In this document: piece by piece, positions 42,686 to 51,883 of the stretch
Position numbering within the stretch: position 1 is the first letter of the stretch
How the letters are laid out: each line of letters opens with the position of its first letter
NCBI GenBank assembly: GCA_964545715.1
Contig: CAZJHX010000006.1
Coordinates: forward strand, 62,001 to 126,000
Source: CAZJHX01 sp964545715
GTDB taxonomy: Bacteria; Myxococcota_A; UBA9042; GCA-2863065
Direction: 5' to 3'
DNA: 64,000 nt
Notes under the pieces: model-generated
What the model saw: the letters and a program-made list of their open reading frames with translations, nothing else
Database searches by the model: none
What the model was told of the DNA's origin: nothing
Translations under genes and position numbers: made by a program

Positions 42686-44842
42686 TCAGGAGTAGACCGA
42701 GTCCGGCCACAACCGGGTGGCCACCTCGCGTGCCGCGCGCTCCTGGCGCCAGTAGGCGCTGTCGAGGTCGATACGGTAACTGTGACACAGCATCGTCCTC
42801 AGCTGCGCCTCCAAACGGCCGACCAATGGCGCGTCCTCCACGATGACGTTGGCCTCGCGCTCCCAGTAGCTGGCGGTGGCGTCCAGGTTGGCCGAGCCGA
42901 CGCTGGCCACGCGTCCATCCGCGCACATCAGCTTGGCGTGGACGTAAGGCCTCACCACACCACCTCGGCACACGATCAGGGGCAGGGCCTCGGGCGTCGC
43001 GTACTCGTACACCGCCATGCCGGCGCGGATCAGCGGCTCCAGGCGCCGCTTGGTGACGTACTCGAAGATCTCCCGATGCTTCGGCCCGCGAAAGAACGTC
43101 CCATCACCACGGCGCGGCACGCCGTTGCCGGTCAGCAGGGTGACCTCTACGCCACGTCCCAGCGCCCGCCGCACCGCCGATACCAGCGTCGACGCGATGG
43201 GAAAGTCGTTGGCGATGATCACGTGACTCTGCGCCCCATCCAGCAGCGCCTCGTAGGCCGCCATCCCGTCCGCGTCCTCGATCCCGTGATGCACGACGAA
43301 GCGCGCGCTGGTCTCGCCCGCGTGGCCGGTTTGTGGCTGGGGATTGGGGATCAGGCCATCCGCGCGACGCCACGCCTCCACAAAGCTCTCCTCGACGGCG
43401 CTGACCAGGGGCCCGCGCAGCTCGATGTGGGCGTCCAGCCAGGGGATGCGTGCGTGCGCCGTGAAGTCCGCAACGGGGACCTCGTCGAAGCCGGTGTAGT
43501 AGTGATCGCCGGCGTTGCGCCCGCTGACGACGGCCCAGCTGGAGTCCACGATCAACAGCTTGCGGTGGTCGCGATGTTTGAGCGCGCGGGCCTCCAGCGC
43601 GCTGGGTCCGGCGATGGGATCGTTGGCGCGCACCTCCACACCGGGCTCCTCCCGCAGCCCCTCGACGACGGGGTTGCTGATGCCCAGGATCTCCTGGCCC
43701 GAATACAGCGCGTCGACCAACAGCCGCACGGTCACACCGCGGCGGGCGGCGGCGATCAGGCAGACGCCCAGCCGGTCGGCGAAGCGCCCATCCTCCAGGA
43801 TGTACAGCTGCACGTGGACGGTGTCTTGCGCCCCGTCGATCGCGTCCAGCACGGTCGCGCAGGCCAGCCGGTTGTCCAGCTCGATGTGGCACGCGTTGCC
43901 CGGCACGGCGCGGGTGCGTGTGGCGCGGTCCAGGCGCAGACTGAGCCGGTCCTGGGTACTCCAATCAGCCTCCAGCACCGCCGCACTGGCCTTGAGCATG
44001 GGCGTCAGGGTGCCGTCCTTGAGCCCGACGGCCAGGGCGGCCGGATCCAGGGCCTCGATCCCCTCTTCGGCGCAGCCCTGCCAGCCCGCCGTATCGGCGC
44101 TGACCAGCCCGACCAGGGCGACGCCGGACGCGCGCGCACGCCGCATCGCATGGGTGACGAACACACTGTGAAAGCTGACGCCAAACGTCCCGAAGTCCGC
44201 GTCGCTCTCCGGATGACTCAGCACGGCGCCGGACCTCAGCCCCAGCGCGCTTGTCGCCTGGCGCACCTCGGCTGTCCGGCTCTTCGGGGCCAAATCCAGG
44301 TACACCAGCACGACGCCGGCGGCCGTCAGCGATGTCAGCGCCGCCGCGAGCCCAGGCGGGTCGGCCAGAAGCAGGTCGGCGTCCACCGCGACGACCGGAG
44401 CGTCATCGACCACCTGAACGACGGTGAAGCGCGTGGGATCGGGTCGTACGACGGGCACACTCAGCGGTCCAACGGCATCCCAGGTGATCCGGTGCGCGCC
44501 CACGGCGTCAGCGTACCGCACCAGATGGGCGTGGGCGCCGTCCGTAACCGGCGCCTCCCCCAGCGGCGCCCCGTCCAATTGAAAGCGCACGCGCTCGACG
44601 ATCGAGGTGGAGAGCCCGGGCAGCGCGGCGCACACCTCGTAGTCCTGCCCGTGTCTGACGACCTGGTCGCGCCCGGCGCTGCCGACGAAGCGCATGAGCG
44701 CCGCAGACAGCCGAAGCCGGTCGGCGGCCTCGTCCAACCAGCCGGCCACGCCGCCATCCTCATCGGAGGACTGCTCTGGTGCGGAGACCAGCTGGCGCAG
44801 CGCTGAGAGCACCCGCGCGCCGAAGGTGTCGTCGTCAACCAT
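42686..44842 (-). CDS. Phospholipase D-like / cardiolipin synthase-like protein
   Basis: 718 residues. Two HKD motifs mark the phospholipase D superfamily: HRKLLIVDSSWAVVSGRNAGDHYY near residue 426 and VHAKLMCADGRVASVGSANLDA near 636, each followed by the usual GSxN/SGRN. The N-terminal 300 residues are an extra unidentified domain without membrane segments, unlike membrane-bound ClsA, so phospholipid synthesis, a nuclease or a phospholipase are all possible. The ATG at 44842 is used (TATGCT 7 nt upstream); ATG 44854 is also possible. Confidence 0.88.
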   Translation of the reverse strand: MVDDDTFGARVLSALRQLVSAPEQSSDEDGGVAGWLDEAADRLRLSAALMRFVGSAGRDQVVRHGQDYEVCAALPGLSTSIVERVRFQLDGAPLGEAPVTDGAHAHLVRYADAVGAHRITWDAVGPLSVPVVRPDPTRFTVVQVVDDAPVVAVDADLLLADPPGLAAALTSLTAAGVVLVYLDLAPKSRTAEVRQATSALGLRSGAVLSHPESDADFGTFGVSFHSVFVTHAMRRARASGVALVGLVSADTAGWQGCAEEGIEALDPAALAVGLKDGTLTPMLKASAAVLEADWSTQDRLSLRLDRATRTRAVPGNACHIELDNRLACATVLDAIDGAQDTVHVQLYILEDGRFADRLGVCLIAAARRGVTVRLLVDALYSGQEILGISNPVVEGLREEPGVEVRANDPIAGPSALEARALKHRDHRKLLIVDSSWAVVSGRNAGDHYYTGFDEVPVADFTAHARIPWLDAHIELRGPLVSAVEESFVEAWRRADGLIPNPQPQTGHAGETSARFVVHHGIEDADGMAAYEALLDGAQSHVIIANDFPIASTLVSAVRRALGRGVEVTLLTGNGVPRRGDGTFFRGPKHREIFEYVTKRRLEPLIRAGMAVYEYATPEALPLIVCRGGVVRPYVHAKLMCADGRVASVGSANLDATASYWEREANVIVEDAPLVGRLEAQLRTMLCHSYRIDLDSAYWRQERAAREVATRLWPDSVYS

Positions 44843-44849
44843 GACGGCA

Positions 44850-44855
44850 AGCATA
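44850..44855 (-). promoter_or_regulatory. -10-like hexamer of phospholipase D-like gene
   Basis: TATGCT on the minus strand, 7 nt before the ATG at 44842. No good -35. Confidence 0.3.
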
Positions 44856-44901
44856 AACAATCGCCTTGCCCCGGGCCCGTCATTGGTGGCATTTGTATGT
44901 A

Positions 44902-45585
44902 ATGCCCAAGGTTTATGACAAGAGCGCGGCCGGCAAGAAGCAGTCGCTTTTGGCGCAAGGAGCGCTCGGCGGGCGACAGGCCCTGACGCAGAATTTGCGG
45001 GGCCTCACGTACGAGGCGGGGGTCGCGGCGCTGGGCCTGGACCTGCAGACGGTAGGCGAGGATCCCCAAAACCTGGGGCTGGACCCGGCCACCCTCACCG
45101 AAGACCTGGCGCTGATCCTCAAGGAGCTGCAGCCGGTCTATGACCCCTACTATCTGCAGTGCAGAGACACCGCAGCCGCGGTGGCGGCGGCGTACGCGGG
45201 CGACGGGTCGGGCAAGAGCAGCGCGGACGGCCGCTTCAACATCACGCTCAACGAGCTGGTCCTGCGCACCACCGACATCTGCAAGAACGCCGAGTTTGCC
45301 AAGTCCTCCGACCTGACCAGTCGCAACCGGATGACCAAAGAGACCAAACGCAAGCATGCGGAGAAGGCGGCCAAGCTGCTGGCCGAGCTGCAGCGCCTGA
45401 TCGCGGCGATGACCTACATGGCGGCGCAGGTGGCCGGCTCCGCCGAGTCGACCCTGCAGATGCAGTACGCCATGGACAAGCTGATGGAGGCGCGCACGAT
45501 GGTCGAGTGGCAGCACCGCACCTACCGTAGCGAAGGCCTCGTAGTCGGTGGCGGTCGCGCCAAACCAGGCGACGCTCCCGCCTGA
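44902..45585 (+). CDS. Hypothetical protein
   Basis: 227 residues, unrecognised. Highly helical with no signal peptide or transmembrane segment; the C-terminal half is a long charged helix (MTKETKRKHAEKAAKLLAELQRLIAAMTYMAAQVAGS) that may form a coiled coil. Starts at ATG 44902; the frame is open to 44866. Divergent from the phospholipase gene and convergent with the gluzincin gene. Confidence 0.65.
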   Translation: MPKVYDKSAAGKKQSLLAQGALGGRQALTQNLRGLTYEAGVAALGLDLQTVGEDPQNLGLDPATLTEDLALILKELQPVYDPYYLQCRDTAAAVAAAYAGDGSGKSSADGRFNITLNELVLRTTDICKNAEFAKSSDLTSRNRMTKETKRKHAEKAAKLLAELQRLIAAMTYMAAQVAGSAESTLQMQYAMDKLMEARTMVEWQHRTYRSEGLVVGGGRAKPGDAPA

Positions 45586-45594
45586 TCCCGCCGG

Positions 45595-47010
45595 CTATCG
45601 CGTGGGCGCGGCGGGTGGAATCGGGGACTCCTTGCGCAGCGACAGCTTTCTGAAGCGCGCCTCGCCCTGGTACAGGTACACGCCAAAGAGCGAGAAGCTC
45701 TCACGATCCTCGGGCTCGTCCAGCACGGGCTGGCCGTTGACCCATACGCGGAGGCGGTCGTTCATCACCGTCACGGTCACCGGCAGCCACTCGCCCTCGG
45801 GCACGTGCGGCTGGGTCTCTTTCAACGTGGTGATCCGCGTGGCGGAGTAGGACCGGCGCAGCGTGACCTGATTGCGCGCGAGATCGATCAGGTAATAGTA
45901 CGGGTACTCGCCGTGGAAGTTGTTGCCGAGGATGATCCCGGTCGTACCCTGCTCCAGCTTGACCTCCAGCGTGAAGGTAAAGGCCGTGTAGGGCAGCTCG
46001 CTCTTGATCAGATAGTTGTAGTTCTCGTCGCCGACGCCGTGGATCGACTCGTTGTTGACCGACCAGCGCCCGCCCTCGTGAATCGTCCAGTCGTCGATGC
46101 TCTGGCCGTTGAACAGCGGCTGCCAGCCGTCCGGGATCGAGCCCAGGCTCCACAGATGCGCGCGCCACCGGCGGTCCAGGTCGCGGATGTCGTCGCCGAA
46201 GAAGCGCTCAAAGCTGGCGCGCCCGTCGGCGTCCGCCTTGATCGCCGCGTAGAACCGGGGCAGCGCCTTGTTGTACGGCTCGTTCTTGACCAGGAAGTCC
46301 ACCAGGCCCCAGGCCTCGGCGTAGTACAGGTTCATCGACTGGCCGCTGTACTTCTCGCTGGGCGCGCTGAGCAGGTCCGCCAGGCCGACGAAGGTGCCGG
46401 TGTGCAGCGCATTGAGCAGGTACGCGATCTTGGTCTTGTTGCGGGCCCCGATCTTGATGTCGTTGCCGCTGACCCGGAAGGAGCCGAAATACTCCGCCAG
46501 GCCCTCGTCGAACCAGATGGGCCAGTTGGGCTTGCTGTACCTGAAGAAGTAATGGTCCTTGAAGATCTCGCCCATCACCGAGTGCAGGATCTCGTGGAAG
46601 TACAGCTGCAGCGAGTTGTTGTACCGATAGGTCACGATCGTGCGCGTCGCGCCGTCGTAGTATCCCCCGTTGTTGACCAGCTGCGGCGCGTTGCCGCGCG
46701 CGTACCGCTGATAGTCGTCCTGGCGCTCGAACAGAATCACCGAGGCTTTGACCGTCTGCAGCGGCTCTTGAAGCAGCGCCGGCAGCATGCGCTTGAGCTG
46801 GTCGTAGTACGAGTCGAGCTTGACGCCGAGCGCACGGGCGTAGACCTCGCTGGTGTTGCTGCGGACCACGAAGTGGCGCGTCGTATACGTCTTGAGGCCG
46901 GCGGCATCCGTCGGTGTCGGGCGCTTGCCTCGGCCCTGCGCCCACGCCTGCGGGACTGCGCAGATCGCGAGAACAGCCGTCGTGAGCAAGAGACCGCGGA
47001 CGCGCACCAT
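45595..47010 (-). CDS. Secreted gluzincin-like peptidase fused to DUF1080/LamG-like domain
   Basis: 471 residues. Signal peptide (VRVRGLLLTTAVLAICAVPQAWA) with no lipobox, so periplasmic or secreted. Residues 40-290 resemble peptidase-MA/DUF1570 metalloproteases: the zinc motif HEILH in YFHEILHSVMGE and the third ligand Glu in WFDEGLAEYFG. Residues 300-471 form a concanavalin-like DUF1080 domain (WQPLFNGQSIDDWTIHEGGRWSVNNESIHG, GIILGNNFHGEYPYYYLIDL), known mostly from glycan-binding or glycosidase proteins. The combination suggests a carbohydrate- or glycoprotein-directed protease. Start 47010 matches a promoter ending 6 nt upstream. Confidence 0.85.
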   Translation of the reverse strand: MVRVRGLLLTTAVLAICAVPQAWAQGRGKRPTPTDAAGLKTYTTRHFVVRSNTSEVYARALGVKLDSYYDQLKRMLPALLQEPLQTVKASVILFERQDDYQRYARGNAPQLVNNGGYYDGATRTIVTYRYNNSLQLYFHEILHSVMGEIFKDHYFFRYSKPNWPIWFDEGLAEYFGSFRVSGNDIKIGARNKTKIAYLLNALHTGTFVGLADLLSAPSEKYSGQSMNLYYAEAWGLVDFLVKNEPYNKALPRFYAAIKADADGRASFERFFGDDIRDLDRRWRAHLWSLGSIPDGWQPLFNGQSIDDWTIHEGGRWSVNNESIHGVGDENYNYLIKSELPYTAFTFTLEVKLEQGTTGIILGNNFHGEYPYYYLIDLARNQVTLRRSYSATRITTLKETQPHVPEGEWLPVTVTVMNDRLRVWVNGQPVLDEPEDRESFSLFGVYLYQGEARFRKLSLRKESPIPPAAPTR

Positions 47011-47016
47011 GCAGCG

Positions 47017-47046
47017 ATCATCGGGGCTGGGGCCGTACATTGTCAA
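47017..47046 (-). promoter_or_regulatory. Promoter of gluzincin/DUF1080 gene, leaderless type
   Basis: Minus strand: TTGACA (47046-47041), 18-nt spacer, GATGAT (47022-47017), 6 nt, ATG at 47010. Confidence 0.55.
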
Positions 47047-47047
47047 G

Positions 47048-47076
47048 TTGTCCACAGTCGGGCACGCTCCTTAAAC
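47048..47076 (+). promoter_or_regulatory. Promoter of CBM9-like gene, leaderless type
   Basis: TTGTCC (47048-47053), 17-nt spacer, TTAAAC (47071-47076), 5 nt, ATG at 47082. It is back to back with the minus-strand promoter just upstream. Confidence 0.4.
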
Positions 47077-47081
47077 GCGCG

Positions 47082-47846
47082 ATGAAACCTCCGAAGAAAC
47101 GCCCATTTTTTGCAGCCATCTTGTGCCTGGCCGCTATCGCAGCAGTTGCCACGTTCTGGCTGCTGCGAAAAGAAAAACGCCCGGACACATCGCTGCAAAC
47201 AACGACGGCCGTGCGAGCCGAGGCCCCCGTCGCCATCGACGGCCGGCTGGACGACCCGGTGTGGCAACGCGCGGAGGTGGCCGGTCCGTTCATCATCAGC
47301 AACGGCAGCGCCCACGCCCCGCTGGCCGCGACCGCAAGGCTGGCCTGGGACGAGACCGCGCTCTACGTGGCGTTTGAGGTCGAGGACGAGGACCTGACCA
47401 GCCCACTGCAGGAGCGCGACTCCGACCTGTGGGCCCACGACGTGGTCGAGGTGTTTCTGGATCCCGGCGGCGACGGGCTCAACTACTACGAGTTCCAGGT
47501 CAGCCCCCACGGCGTGATCTTCGACGCCCTCTTCCCGTCCTATCGCAAGAACCTGGCGCGCAGCCGGCGCTGGAACGCCCGCGGCATCCGTGCGGCCGTC
47601 GCAGTGGACGGCTTCGTCGATGACGACGTGGAGGACGTCGGCTGGACCGTCGAGCTGCTGATCCCTTTCGCCGCCATCAAACACGCCCCCCGCAGCCCGC
47701 CCAAAGCCGGCGACCAGTGGCGTATGAACCTGTTTCGCATCGACATGCACGGCGACGGGCAGGGCCACTACACCGCCTGGACCGCCCCGATCAAGGGCGA
47801 CTTCCATACGCTGGACCGATTCGGGACGCTGGTCTTCGGCGACTGA
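47082..47846 (+). CDS. Membrane-anchored carbohydrate-binding family 9-like protein
   Basis: 254 residues. One hydrophobic N-terminal segment (FFAAILCLAAIAAVATFWLL) after lysines, probably an uncleaved anchor, then a CBM9-like beta-sandwich: AIDGRLDDPVWQRAE, ARLAWDETALYVAFEVEDEDL, WAHDVVEVFLDPGGDGLNYYEFQVSPHG, VGWTVELLIPFAAI. Such domains bind sugar chain ends or occur in proteins linked to outer-membrane systems; no catalytic domain is attached. Divergent from the DUF1080 peptidase, itself a possible glycan binder, so the two may share a target. Confidence 0.85.
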   Translation: MKPPKKRPFFAAILCLAAIAAVATFWLLRKEKRPDTSLQTTTAVRAEAPVAIDGRLDDPVWQRAEVAGPFIISNGSAHAPLAATARLAWDETALYVAFEVEDEDLTSPLQERDSDLWAHDVVEVFLDPGGDGLNYYEFQVSPHGVIFDALFPSYRKNLARSRRWNARGIRAAVAVDGFVDDDVEDVGWTVELLIPFAAIKHAPRSPPKAGDQWRMNLFRIDMHGDGQGHYTAWTAPIKGDFHTLDRFGTLVFGD

Positions 47847-47868
47847 TTGTTATATGTGGTTCTGCGCC

Positions 47869-48960
47869 ATGAAGAGCCTAGTTCCAGAGCATATTCAGAA
47901 GCTCACGCCGTACCCACCGGGCAAGCCGCTGAGCGAGCTGGAGCGCGAGCTGGGCGTCACGCGCGCCATCAAGCTGGCCTCCAACGAGAACGCCCTGGGC
48001 CCGTCACCACGCGCGACCGCGGCGATGGCCGGCGCGATGTGCGACATCAACCGCTATCCCGACGGCGGCGCCTTCTACCTGAAGCGCCGGCTGGCCGAGC
48101 ATCTGGGCGTCGACCACGGGCAGCTGCTGGTGGGCAACGGGTCCAACGAGATCATCGAGCTGCTCATCCGCACGTTCGGGTCCGGCGGCGCCGAGATCGT
48201 GACCAGCGAGTGCACGTTTGTGATCTACCGCCTGGTGTCCTCCGCCGCCGGCGCGCGGTTCGTCGAAGTCCCGATGGCCAACCATCGGTTCGACCTGGAC
48301 GCCATCGCCGAGCGGGTCAGCGCGGACACACGCATGGTCTTCCTGTGCAACCCCAACAACCCGACCGGCACCATCTTCTCTCAAGCGGAGCTGGACCGCT
48401 TTCTGGCGCGCGTCGGCCCCGATCCCATCGTGGTGTTGGATGAGGCCTACATCGAGTACGTGTCGCCCGACGCGCGTATCGATGCGCTGGCCGTCCTGCG
48501 CGATCGACCGCGCACCGTGGTGCTACGGACCTTCTCAAAGGCGTATGGCCTGGCGGGCGTTCGCGTCGGCTACGGCGTGGCGACCGAGGACCTGGTCAAC
48601 TACGTCAACCGGGTGCGGCAGCCGTTCAACGTCAACCACCTGGCGCAAGTCGCGGCGACCGCAGCGCTTGGCGACGCGGAGCACCTGGCGCGCGTCGTAG
48701 CCATGGCGGAAGAGGGCAAGCGCCACATCGCGGTGGAGGTGGAGGCGATGGGCTGCACGCCCGTGCCCAGTGCCACGAACTTCGTCTTGTTTGACACCCA
48801 TCGCGAGGCGGCCCCGATCTATCAGACGCTGTTGCGCCGCGGCGTTATCATCCGGCCGATGACCGCCTACGGGCTGCCCACCCACCTGCGCGTGGACGCC
48901 GGCCTGCCCGAGGATCGCCAGCGCTTCCTCGATGAGCTCAAGGTGGCCCTGGGAGCCTAG
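47869..48960 (+). CDS. hisC: Histidinol-phosphate / aromatic aminotransferase
   Basis: A fold-type I pyridoxal-phosphate enzyme of 363 residues: KLASNENALGPSPRA, NPNNPTGTIFS, VVLDEAYIEY (PLP-binding Asp), TFSKAYGLAGVRVGYGV (Schiff-base Lys). It transaminates histidinol phosphate; because aroA follows it directly and no other his gene is near, a role in tyrosine/phenylalanine synthesis is at least as likely. ATG 47869 is used; ATG 47854 would add five residues. It follows the CBM9-like gene by 22 nt. Confidence 0.93.
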   Translation: MKSLVPEHIQKLTPYPPGKPLSELERELGVTRAIKLASNENALGPSPRATAAMAGAMCDINRYPDGGAFYLKRRLAEHLGVDHGQLLVGNGSNEIIELLIRTFGSGGAEIVTSECTFVIYRLVSSAAGARFVEVPMANHRFDLDAIAERVSADTRMVFLCNPNNPTGTIFSQAELDRFLARVGPDPIVVLDEAYIEYVSPDARIDALAVLRDRPRTVVLRTFSKAYGLAGVRVGYGVATEDLVNYVNRVRQPFNVNHLAQVAATAALGDAEHLARVVAMAEEGKRHIAVEVEAMGCTPVPSATNFVLFDTHREAAPIYQTLLRRGVIIRPMTAYGLPTHLRVDAGLPEDRQRFLDELKVALGA

Positions 48961-50208
48961 ATGTCCTCGCATCTAGTCATTCGCGTACCCGGCGATAAGT
49001 CGATCAGCCACAGGGCATTGATCTTCGGGGCCATCGCGCAGGGCGATTCGACCATCACGGGCCTCTCCAACGGACAGGACGTGCGCTCGACTCAGTGCGT
49101 GCTGACCCAGCTGGGCGTCCGGTTTGTACCGGGCCAGGCCGGGCTGACGATTCATGGGGGCGGCTTCGACGGGCTCCGGGCGTCCGACGCCGCGCTGGAC
49201 TGCGGCAACTCCGGCACGACGATGCGCCTGATGATGGGCGTGCTCGCGGGACGGCCGTTTGAGAGCACCCTTGTCGGCGACGCCAGCCTCAGCGCGCGAC
49301 CCATGGCGCGGATCACGACACCGCTGAAGGGTATGGGCGCCCGGTTCCAGCTGAGCGCTCAGGGGCGGCCTCCGGTGCGGGTTCACGGCGGGACGCTCGC
49401 CGGTGTGGAGTACGACAGCCCGATCGCCAGCGCGCAGGTCAAGAGCGCGGTGCTGCTGGCCGGACTGCAGGCGCCCGGCCAGACCGTCGTACGAGAGCCG
49501 GCGCTGTCCCGTGACCACACCGAGCGGATGCTGCAGGCGATGGGCGCACGAATCTCGGCTGATGGACCGCACATCGTGATCGAGCCGGGACCGCTGCAGC
49601 CGCTGACGCGCTTTGACGTGCCCGGCGATATGTCGTCGGCGGCCTTCATTCTGGCGGCGGGGATGCTGACGCGAGCGGTGACGGTGAGTCACGTCGGGGT
49701 CAACGAGACGCGCACGGGCTTTCTAGACGCGGTCGCCGGCATGGGCGCGGCTGTCGAGCGGCGCGCGGGCCCGTCCGAGGTCGAGCCGGTCGCGGACCTG
49801 ACGGCGTCCCCCGCTCGATTGGGCCCTCTGGAGCTGGGCGGAGAGCTGCTGGTGCGGGCCATCGACGAGGTCCCGATCCTGGCGGTGTTGGCGACTCAGG
49901 CGCACGGACGGTCGGTCATCCGGGACGCCGGTGAGCTGCGCGTGAAGGAGTGCGATCGCCTGGCGGTGACCGCGACCTTCCTCAACGCGATGGGCGCGCG
50001 CGTAAGCGAGCTGGAGGACGGCCTGATCATCGAGGGGCCCACGCCTCTGCGCGGGGCCACAGTCGCGCCGCACCACGATCACCGCATCGCAATGGCGGGA
50101 GCGGTGGCAGGGTTGGTCGCTGAGGGCGAGACGATTATCAAAGACCGGGAGTGCGCCTCGGTGAGCTATCCGTCCTTTTACGACGACTTGAAGCAGGTAG
50201 TGGAATGA
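48961..50208 (+). CDS. aroA: 3-phosphoshikimate 1-carboxyvinyltransferase (EPSP synthase), class II motifs
   Basis: AroA makes EPSP from shikimate 3-phosphate and phosphoenolpyruvate. The 415-residue protein has GDKSISHRALI, LDCGNSGTTMRLMMG, ASLSARPM, VKECDRLAV and HHDHRIAMAGAVAG. All four class II signatures are present: RDHTE, GDKS, SAQVK and NETR. At the site where glyphosate-tolerant CP4 has Ala100, this protein has Gly (NSGT), as in Bacillus-type class II enzymes. The ATG directly abuts the hisC stop, and the stop overlaps the yjbQ start (ATGA). Confidence 0.96.
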   Translation: MSSHLVIRVPGDKSISHRALIFGAIAQGDSTITGLSNGQDVRSTQCVLTQLGVRFVPGQAGLTIHGGGFDGLRASDAALDCGNSGTTMRLMMGVLAGRPFESTLVGDASLSARPMARITTPLKGMGARFQLSAQGRPPVRVHGGTLAGVEYDSPIASAQVKSAVLLAGLQAPGQTVVREPALSRDHTERMLQAMGARISADGPHIVIEPGPLQPLTRFDVPGDMSSAAFILAAGMLTRAVTVSHVGVNETRTGFLDAVAGMGAAVERRAGPSEVEPVADLTASPARLGPLELGGELLVRAIDEVPILAVLATQAHGRSVIRDAGELRVKECDRLAVTATFLNAMGARVSELEDGLIIEGPTPLRGATVAPHHDHRIAMAGAVAGLVAEGETIIKDRECASVSYPSFYDDLKQVVE

Positions 50209-50627
50209 GCGGCTTCTATCAACGGACGTTGCGGGTCGACACGGGCGGCCAGGGAATGCGGATGATCACGCGGCAGGTCGAGGCCGTCGTGGCGGAGAGC
50301 GGCTTCGACACCGGGCTGTGCAACGTGTTTGTGCGCCATACGAGCTGCTCGCTGGTGATTCAGGAGAACGCGGACCCGTCTGCGCGCCATGATCTGGAGC
50401 AGTGGATCACCCGGTTGGCGCCGGAAAACGACCCACGCTACACGCACACGTTCGAGGGACCGGACGACATGCCGGCGCATCTGAGGAGCGCCGTGACCAA
50501 GACCGCGGAGCAGATCCCGGTCGTGGGCGGAGAGCTCGGGCTCGGGACCTGGCAGGGACTGTTCCTTTGGGAGCATCGGCGGCGCGGTGCACGGCGTGAG
50601 GTGATCGTGACGGTCATGGGAGAGTAA
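50205..50627 (+). CDS. yjbQ: YjbQ family protein (UPF0047)
   Basis: 140 residues covering the entire family: FYQRTLRVDTGGQGMRMITRQV, VFVRHTSCSLVIQENADPSARHDLEQWITRLAPE, HLRSAVTKTAEQIPVVGGELGLGTWQGLFLWEHR. The conserved His and Asp/Asn residues (HTS, ENAD) are present. Family members have weak thiamin-phosphate-synthase activity; their true role is unclear. It overlaps aroA by 4 nt. Confidence 0.93.
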   Translation: MSGFYQRTLRVDTGGQGMRMITRQVEAVVAESGFDTGLCNVFVRHTSCSLVIQENADPSARHDLEQWITRLAPENDPRYTHTFEGPDDMPAHLRSAVTKTAEQIPVVGGELGLGTWQGLFLWEHRRRGARREVIVTVMGE

Positions 50628-50640
50628 GATTCCAAGCGTC

Positions 50641-51858
50641 ATGACGAGAACCATCCCAAGCGTGTTGCTGGCGCTGGCGTTGATCGCCGGCGGCTGCGGC
50701 GAAACCGACGAAGACGCAGAGACGACCACCGGCGGCGTGGACGTCAAGCTGCCCAACCCTTTCTCGGGAACGGGGTCCGACACCGGCGACGACCACGGTG
50801 AGGGCGAGGACGGACCGGGCAACGACGACCGGGCGGGCGGCGAGGCGTGCTGCAAGACCGACGACGACTGCGCCGACGACCTGCTCTGCATGTTCGGCCA
50901 GGCCGCGGACGAGGGCGAGTGCGTGGAGCAGCCGGAAGAGGGGCAGTGCTACAAGGACGCCGACTGCGCCGAGGGCACGTGCGAAAACGTGATCGTGTGC
51001 GGCTGTACGACCTGCGACTACAAGAGCGAGCCCGGCACCTGCGCCACGGAGTCGGACCCGGCCGACGCGTGCTGCAAAGAGGATGACGACTGCACGGGGG
51101 CGCTTGTGTGTCTTCAGGTCGACGGCAAAGGCGCGTGCAACCTCGCAGCGGGCGAAGGGAAATGCTGGACCGACGACGACTGTGAGGCGGAGCAGGAGTG
51201 CGTGGGCGCGGCCCCGCGGTGCGAGTGCGGCGTGCCGTGCGGCGCGGGACACAACCCGGGGGACTGCGCGGCCAAGTTCGTCAACCCCTGCTCAAAGGAC
51301 GCCGACTGCGGCGAGGGCGCCTCGTGCATGGCCGGCGGCGTGTGCACTGATGACTGCCTGCCCGGAGATGCGTCGTGCTGTGACCACAATACGTGCGTGG
51401 ACCAGATCAACGAGTGCACGGCCCACGATCAGTGCGCCGACGGCCTGTGCGTGCAGGGGTCACTCTGCTACGACTTCTGCGCCGACGATGACCTGACGTG
51501 TTGCTTCGGCAACGCCTGCTGGGTGGACAACTGCACCGAGCCGCCCGAGGTTGGTTGCGTGTTTACCGGCTGTCCGAAGGGCCAGGCGTGCGTAGTGACC
51601 GAAGAGGTGTGCCTGCCGAGCGCGTGCGAATGCAGCCAGGACGTAGGGTGGAGCTGTAGCGACGACTGCGCAGGCGGCCAATGCGTGGCGAGCGCGTGCC
51701 CGGGCAACAACCCGCAGGGGTGCACCAAGGGCAGCTGTCCAGCCGGTCAGAAGTGCGTCGTAAGCCCGGACACGTGCGTGCCGACCGGGTGCACGTGCGA
51801 CGAGACCGCCAAAGCGTGGGCCTGCACCCCGGACTGTGGTGGCGGAGTTTGCCTCTGA
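50641..51858 (+). CDS. Cysteine-rich lipoprotein
   Basis: 405 residues; lipobox LIAGGC (Cys19), followed by an acidic, Gly/Asp/Thr-rich spacer to about residue 72. The rest has more than 50 cysteines in units such as CCKTDDDCADDLLC, CCKEDDDCTGALVCL, CWTDDDCEAEQECV and CSKDADCGEGASC, that is C-x(4-5)-DxDC, a pattern seen in many Myxococcota surface proteins. No catalytic domain visible. It is 25 nt upstream of the Dsb-like selenoprotein gene, which could form or correct its disulfides. Confidence 0.82.
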   Translation: MTRTIPSVLLALALIAGGCGETDEDAETTTGGVDVKLPNPFSGTGSDTGDDHGEGEDGPGNDDRAGGEACCKTDDDCADDLLCMFGQAADEGECVEQPEEGQCYKDADCAEGTCENVIVCGCTTCDYKSEPGTCATESDPADACCKEDDDCTGALVCLQVDGKGACNLAAGEGKCWTDDDCEAEQECVGAAPRCECGVPCGAGHNPGDCAAKFVNPCSKDADCGEGASCMAGGVCTDDCLPGDASCCDHNTCVDQINECTAHDQCADGLCVQGSLCYDFCADDDLTCCFGNACWVDNCTEPPEVGCVFTGCPKGQACVVTEEVCLPSACECSQDVGWSCSDDCAGGQCVASACPGNNPQGCTKGSCPAGQKCVVSPDTCVPTGCTCDETAKAWACTPDCGGGVCL

Positions 51859-51877
51859 CCGGGTCATTGGTTAACGT
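51849..51877 (+). promoter_or_regulatory. Possible promoter of the selenoprotein gene, leaderless type
   Basis: TTGCCT (51849-51854), 17-nt spacer, TAACGT (51872-51877), 6 nt, ATG at 51884. The -35 lies in the end of the Cys-rich lipoprotein gene. Read-through from that gene is also possible. Confidence 0.35.
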
Positions 51878-51883
51878 CCCCGA

